Below are positions 6,704 through 9,065 of a stretch of DNA of 9,065 nt, piece by piece. The notes beneath the pieces were generated by a model that was not told the origin of the DNA, searched no databases, and was given only the letters and a program-made list of their open reading frames with translations. The position numbers and the translations under genes were made by a program. This stretch comes from Deltaproteobacteria bacterium (GTDB lineage Bacteria; Myxococcota_A; SURF-8), in NCBI GenBank assembly GCA_029570245.1, contig JAKQSH010000234.1:1-9065 (forward strand). Reading direction: 5' to 3'. Numbering within the stretch: the stretch's first letter is position 1; every line of letters begins with the position of its first letter.

Positions 6704-6731
6704 TTGACAAAACAGCATATATGCTTAGATT
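6704..6731 (+). promoter_or_regulatory. Candidate promoter of the ABC transporter operon
   Basis: A perfect TTGACA (6704-6709) is followed after 16 bp by TAGATT (6726-6731, 4 of 6). Transcription would start near 6738, leaving a leader of about 60 nt before the ATG at 6801. It is the best sigma-70 match on the plus strand in the 223-bp divergent region 6578-6800. Confidence 0.5.
6714..6725. promoter_or_regulatory. 12-bp perfect palindrome inside the promoter spacer
   Basis: AGCATATATGCT is its own reverse complement and sits exactly between the proposed -35 and -10 boxes, where a repressor or spacer-distorting activator dimer could bind. A perfect 12-mer palindrome is expected a couple of times by chance in 9 kb, so its position is the main argument. 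Confidence 0.3.
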
Positions 6732-6800
6732 TGAATAAGATTTGCGCCGGAGTTCAGCCGGGGGAAACTTTGATTCTGATTTCAAGTTACGGAATTGAAA

Positions 6801-7679
6801 ATGTCCAGCAGATACAAACTGATACTTAAAATTCTGCTTCCATTTTTCATGGCTCTTTATGCCGTAGCTTTTGTTAACGTAATAGAGGCGAACAAAGAGC
6901 TTCCCGTCGCCGAAACGGAATGGTTTTCGCCTGAAACTAAATATCTCAGGCTGATCACTTTAGGTTTCAACCATCTGGCAGCCGATCTGATGCTGATAGA
7001 CACTCAGGTGTTTGTTGCCGAAACTTCAGATACGGAGCCTGGTTTCGTTGAATCGAAATGCCGGATGTTCGAAAACAAACTCGACATCATAACCAGGCTC
7101 GACCCGGAATCTTATTATGCTTATTCCTACGCCGGATATGCCCTGCCGCAATACTGCGACCTTATGGGTATAGCTTTCGCAAATTACCTTGTCAGACGCG
7201 GCTGGTCTTACCTGCCCGAAATATTCCAGCTGCCCAAGCTGATCGGTTTCAATTTTGTGCGCTATTCGGAAGAACCTGAACGCGGCGCAATGTGGCTGCG
7301 TATAGCTTCGCGCCTCCCCAAAGCTCCTGTTCGCCTGGTATGGGTGGCGGACAGACTCGTAAATCAGAGTCCTGAAAATTTTGCAAAGCTGGAAATTCAG
7401 CAGAATGTCATCTGCGACCTGTGTCAGACAGTATCGGACGAGGAACAGAAAAAGCATCTGTGTCCGCGCTGTTCCATGTACAACGATATCATTGAGCTGA
7501 ACAAGGTGGCGAACGAGTTCGAAAGCAAGGAAGGTTATCGCATTAAAAATCTTCAGGAACTCATTGACAGGAACTACATCAAATTCATTCCGGAAGACCC
7601 GGCGGGCGGAAAATATGTGGTTCTTGAAAACGGAGTAATCGACAGCACAACGAATGCCTTCAGAAAATTCAACGACTGA
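6801..7679 (+). CDS. Membrane-anchored accessory protein with zinc-ribbon motif, ABC-linked
   Basis: The 292-residue product has one N-terminal hydrophobic segment (about residues 6-26) with no clear cleavage site or lipobox, so it is probably anchored in the inner membrane with a large soluble domain. That domain is helical and TPR-like: LRLITLGFNHLAADLMLIDTQ, ITRLDPESYYAYSYAGYAL and ERGAMWLRIASRLPKAP resemble TPR-type proteins that I recall beside ABC-2 transporters in Deltaproteobacteria. Unusually, CDLC (205-208) and CPRC (221-224) form a Cx2C-x12-Cx2C knuckle that could bind zinc. The C-terminal LQELIDRNYIKFIPEDPAGGKYVV resembles the calcium-site end of type II pseudopilins, probably by convergence. 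The ATG at 6801 is preferred over the TTG two codons earlier; the ribosome site (GGAA, 6 nt away) is weak. The ABC ATPase gene starts 15 nt downstream, so it is likely a subunit or substrate-handling partner. The function is unknown. Confidence 0.8.
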   Translation: MSSRYKLILKILLPFFMALYAVAFVNVIEANKELPVAETEWFSPETKYLRLITLGFNHLAADLMLIDTQVFVAETSDTEPGFVESKCRMFENKLDIITRLDPESYYAYSYAGYALPQYCDLMGIAFANYLVRRGWSYLPEIFQLPKLIGFNFVRYSEEPERGAMWLRIASRLPKAPVRLVWVADRLVNQSPENFAKLEIQQNVICDLCQTVSDEEQKKHLCPRCSMYNDIIELNKVANEFESKEGYRIKNLQELIDRNYIKFIPEDPAGGKYVVLENGVIDSTTNAFRKFND

Positions 7680-7694
7680 AAGTCGGAGGAAGTT

Positions 7695-8666
7695 ATGGAA
7701 AGCGTCCTGAAAACCGACAGACTTACAAAACACTACAAATCAAACATGCTGCGCCGCAATATAGAGGCGCTGGAAGACGTAAGTTTCGAGGTCATGCGCG
7801 GAGAAGTCTTCGGCTATGTCGGCCACAACGGAGCAGGGAAGACCACCACCATAAAAATACTGACCGGACTCATCAAAGCCACGTCAGGCTCGGCATCCCT
7901 GCTTGGTCACGGGCTTGACGACATCAAAGCCCGCCGCCACATAGGTTACTTGCCGGAGAATTCGTATTACTACGACTATCTTACAGCCGGCGAGATCATG
8001 CACTTTTACGGAAAACTGAACGGCATGGAAAGCGCAGCAATACGCAAGAAAACCGACGAGCTTTTCGAAATGCTGAACCTGACGCATGCCAAAAACCGTC
8101 CGTTGCGCGAGTTTTCCAAAGGCATGCTGCAGCGGGTCGGCGTGGCTCAGGCTATTCTGCACGACCCGGAACTGGTAATCATGGACGAACCGATGTCCGG
8201 TCTGGACCCGATTGGCCGCATTCAGATCAAAGAAATAATACGCATGCTCAGAAAACAGGGGCGCACGATCTTCTTCGCGTCACACATTCTTTCGGATGTT
8301 GAACAACTTTGCGACAGAGTGGCGCTTCTGGCGCGCGGCAGGCTGGTTAAAATCGGCAGCATTGAAGAAATGACGCTTCAGGCCAATCAGGGTTACGAGT
8401 TCAATTTTTCAGGTTGGAACGAAGAATTTCTGAAAAAGCTGGAGCCTCATGCGAATCGCGGCGCGAAAATCGAAAAACACGGTGAAACGTTGGTTGTATC
8501 GACACCGGAAGAAAGCGACAAGGAAGAAATTTTGAAGCTTGCGACATGCTCCGATGGCGTCAAGCTGAATTCCATGATGCAGAAGCGTCTTTCGCTGGAA
8601 GATATCTTTATGAACGAATACAGGGTGAACCATGAAGATACTGACCGTCGCAATAAACACGCTTAA
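7695..8666 (+). CDS. ABC transporter ATP-binding protein (ABC-2 / CcmA-NatA type)
   Basis: This 323-residue nucleotide-binding subunit powers the adjacent membrane permease from the cytoplasmic face. Motifs in order: Walker A GHNGAGKT (43-50), IGYLPEN at the Q-loop (about 83-89, with Glu in place of the usual Gln), signature SKGMLQ (141-146), Walker B VIMDEP (161-166), D-loop SGLDP (168-172) and H-loop His197. About 100 residues beyond the ATPase core form an extra C-terminal domain, as in single-gene ATPases of ABC-2 exporters, ending in the common LSLEDIFMNEY. The start has GGAGGA 4 nt upstream. The gene overlaps the permease start by 35 nt, a sign of coupled translation and stable pairing. 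Substrate cannot be deduced; export or membrane remodelling is more likely than import because no binding-protein gene is visible. Confidence 0.95.
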   Translation: MESVLKTDRLTKHYKSNMLRRNIEALEDVSFEVMRGEVFGYVGHNGAGKTTTIKILTGLIKATSGSASLLGHGLDDIKARRHIGYLPENSYYYDYLTAGEIMHFYGKLNGMESAAIRKKTDELFEMLNLTHAKNRPLREFSKGMLQRVGVAQAILHDPELVIMDEPMSGLDPIGRIQIKEIIRMLRKQGRTIFFASHILSDVEQLCDRVALLARGRLVKIGSIEEMTLQANQGYEFNFSGWNEEFLKKLEPHANRGAKIEKHGETLVVSTPEESDKEEILKLATCSDGVKLNSMMQKRLSLEDIFMNEYRVNHEDTDRRNKHA

Positions 8667-9065
8667 AGAGGCGGTGCGCAACAAAGTGCTTTACACGCTG
8701 TTGTTCTTCGGTGTTATCGTTTCTGGACTTTCGATAACGCTGGCGACAATGACGATTTCCGATCGGCCCAGATTGATAGCCAACGTATGCCTGGCAAACA
8801 TCGAAGTATTCGGCGTGCTCATCGCCATATTTGTAGGCATCAGTCTCGTTCACAAGGAAATCGACCGGAGAACAATTTTCACAATAATCACCAGACCGTT
8901 ACGGCGCTATGAATTCATACTCGGAAAATTCTTGGGCCTTATTCTTACGCTGCTGATTCAGGTAGCTTTTATGACGATAATATTTTTCGTCATAGAAATT
9001 CTTTTCGGCGGCCTTGAATTTCTGCCGGATTACCTAAAAGCTATTTGGCTGATATCCGTTCAGAT
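8632..9065 (+). CDS. ABC-2-type transporter permease, C-terminus cut by window edge
   Basis: The first 144 residues of an integral inner-membrane protein that should form the pore moved by the ATPase encoded just upstream. It starts MKILTVAINTLKEAVRNKVLY, a typical cytoplasmic amphipathic start of ABC-2 permeases. Hydrophobic segments follow at about 20-40, 55-73 and 98-126. Between the second and third segments is the charged cytoplasmic stretch HKEIDRRTIFTIITRPLRRYEF (74-95), which in this family faces the nucleotide-binding domain. The start lies inside the end of the ATPase gene (35-nt overlap) with AGGGTG a few nt ahead. The remaining membrane segments lie beyond the window, so intactness cannot be judged. 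Confidence 0.88.
   Translation, partial: MKILTVAINTLKEAVRNKVLYTLLFFGVIVSGLSITLATMTISDRPRLIANVCLANIEVFGVLIAIFVGISLVHKEIDRRTIFTIITRPLRRYEFILGKFLGLILTLLIQVAFMTIIFFVIEILFGGLEFLPDYLKAIWLISVQ

Noticed and set aside
6356..6829. 157-codon plus-strand frame spanning the coaX start and the divergent promoter region
   Set aside because: It is antisense to the start of coaX, crosses both proposed promoters and has no ribosome site or domain.
7026..7733. 235-codon minus-strand frame opposite the membrane-anchored protein
   Set aside because: A mirror frame: the plus-strand product has a membrane anchor, cysteine knuckle and operon context, while this one has none.
7941..7961. Glu replacing Gln in the ABC ATPase Q-loop as a sign of inactivity
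   Set aside because: YLPE is common in ABC-2/CcmA-type ATPases, and all other catalytic motifs are intact, so it is not treated as a defect.

Overview
The window looks like chromosomal DNA of a Gram-negative-type bacterium, probably from a poorly sampled lineage. Shine-Dalgarno sites are strong, base composition looks moderately G+C by eye, and the core genes are standard. I cannot name the phylum. The 421-aa helical-repeat protein and the membrane-anchored protein plus ABC transporter cluster resemble, from memory, families common in Deltaproteobacteria and other deep-branching Gram-negative groups. There are no tRNA or rRNA genes, CRISPR arrays, insertion sequences or phage genes.

Layout: positions 1-6577 are read on the minus strand. 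In transcription order they carry coaX (type III pantothenate kinase), a 421-aa helical-repeat protein, a Lon-family ATP-dependent protease of the AAA_32/LonB-LonC type, a 391-base gap, groES, and groEL (its C-terminus runs off the left edge). The first three genes are tightly packed (41-nt overlap, then a 30-nt gap) and look like one operon. groES-groEL has its own candidate promoter, with phased A-tracts upstream and a hairpin in the leader. No CIRCE element or sigma-32 promoter is visible.

The gap between the protease and groES holds the most unusual structure in the window: two REP-type palindromes facing each other at 2051-2132. Each has a GTAG foot, a 9-bp stem and a 5-nt loop. The innermost stem pair is swapped (T-A in one copy, A-T in the other), a compensatory change. 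This layout matches REP elements mobilised by RAYT (TnpA-REP) transposases.

From 6801 rightward a divergent plus-strand operon begins behind a TTGACA promoter whose spacer contains a 12-bp perfect palindrome. It encodes a membrane-anchored protein with a four-cysteine zinc-ribbon-like motif, an ABC transporter ATPase, and an ABC-2-type permease cut by the right edge. The ATPase and permease genes overlap by 35 nt, so the three products probably form one inner-membrane transporter with an accessory subunit; its substrate is unknown.

In function, the left block joins protein folding (GroESL) and proteolysis (Lon-like) with a CoA biosynthesis gene, and the right block is an export or membrane-remodelling ABC system. 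I see no defence system or other clearly new multi-gene system. The best leads are the REP pair, the conserved but uncharacterised 421-aa protein in the protease operon, and the zinc-ribbon accessory protein of the ABC operon.
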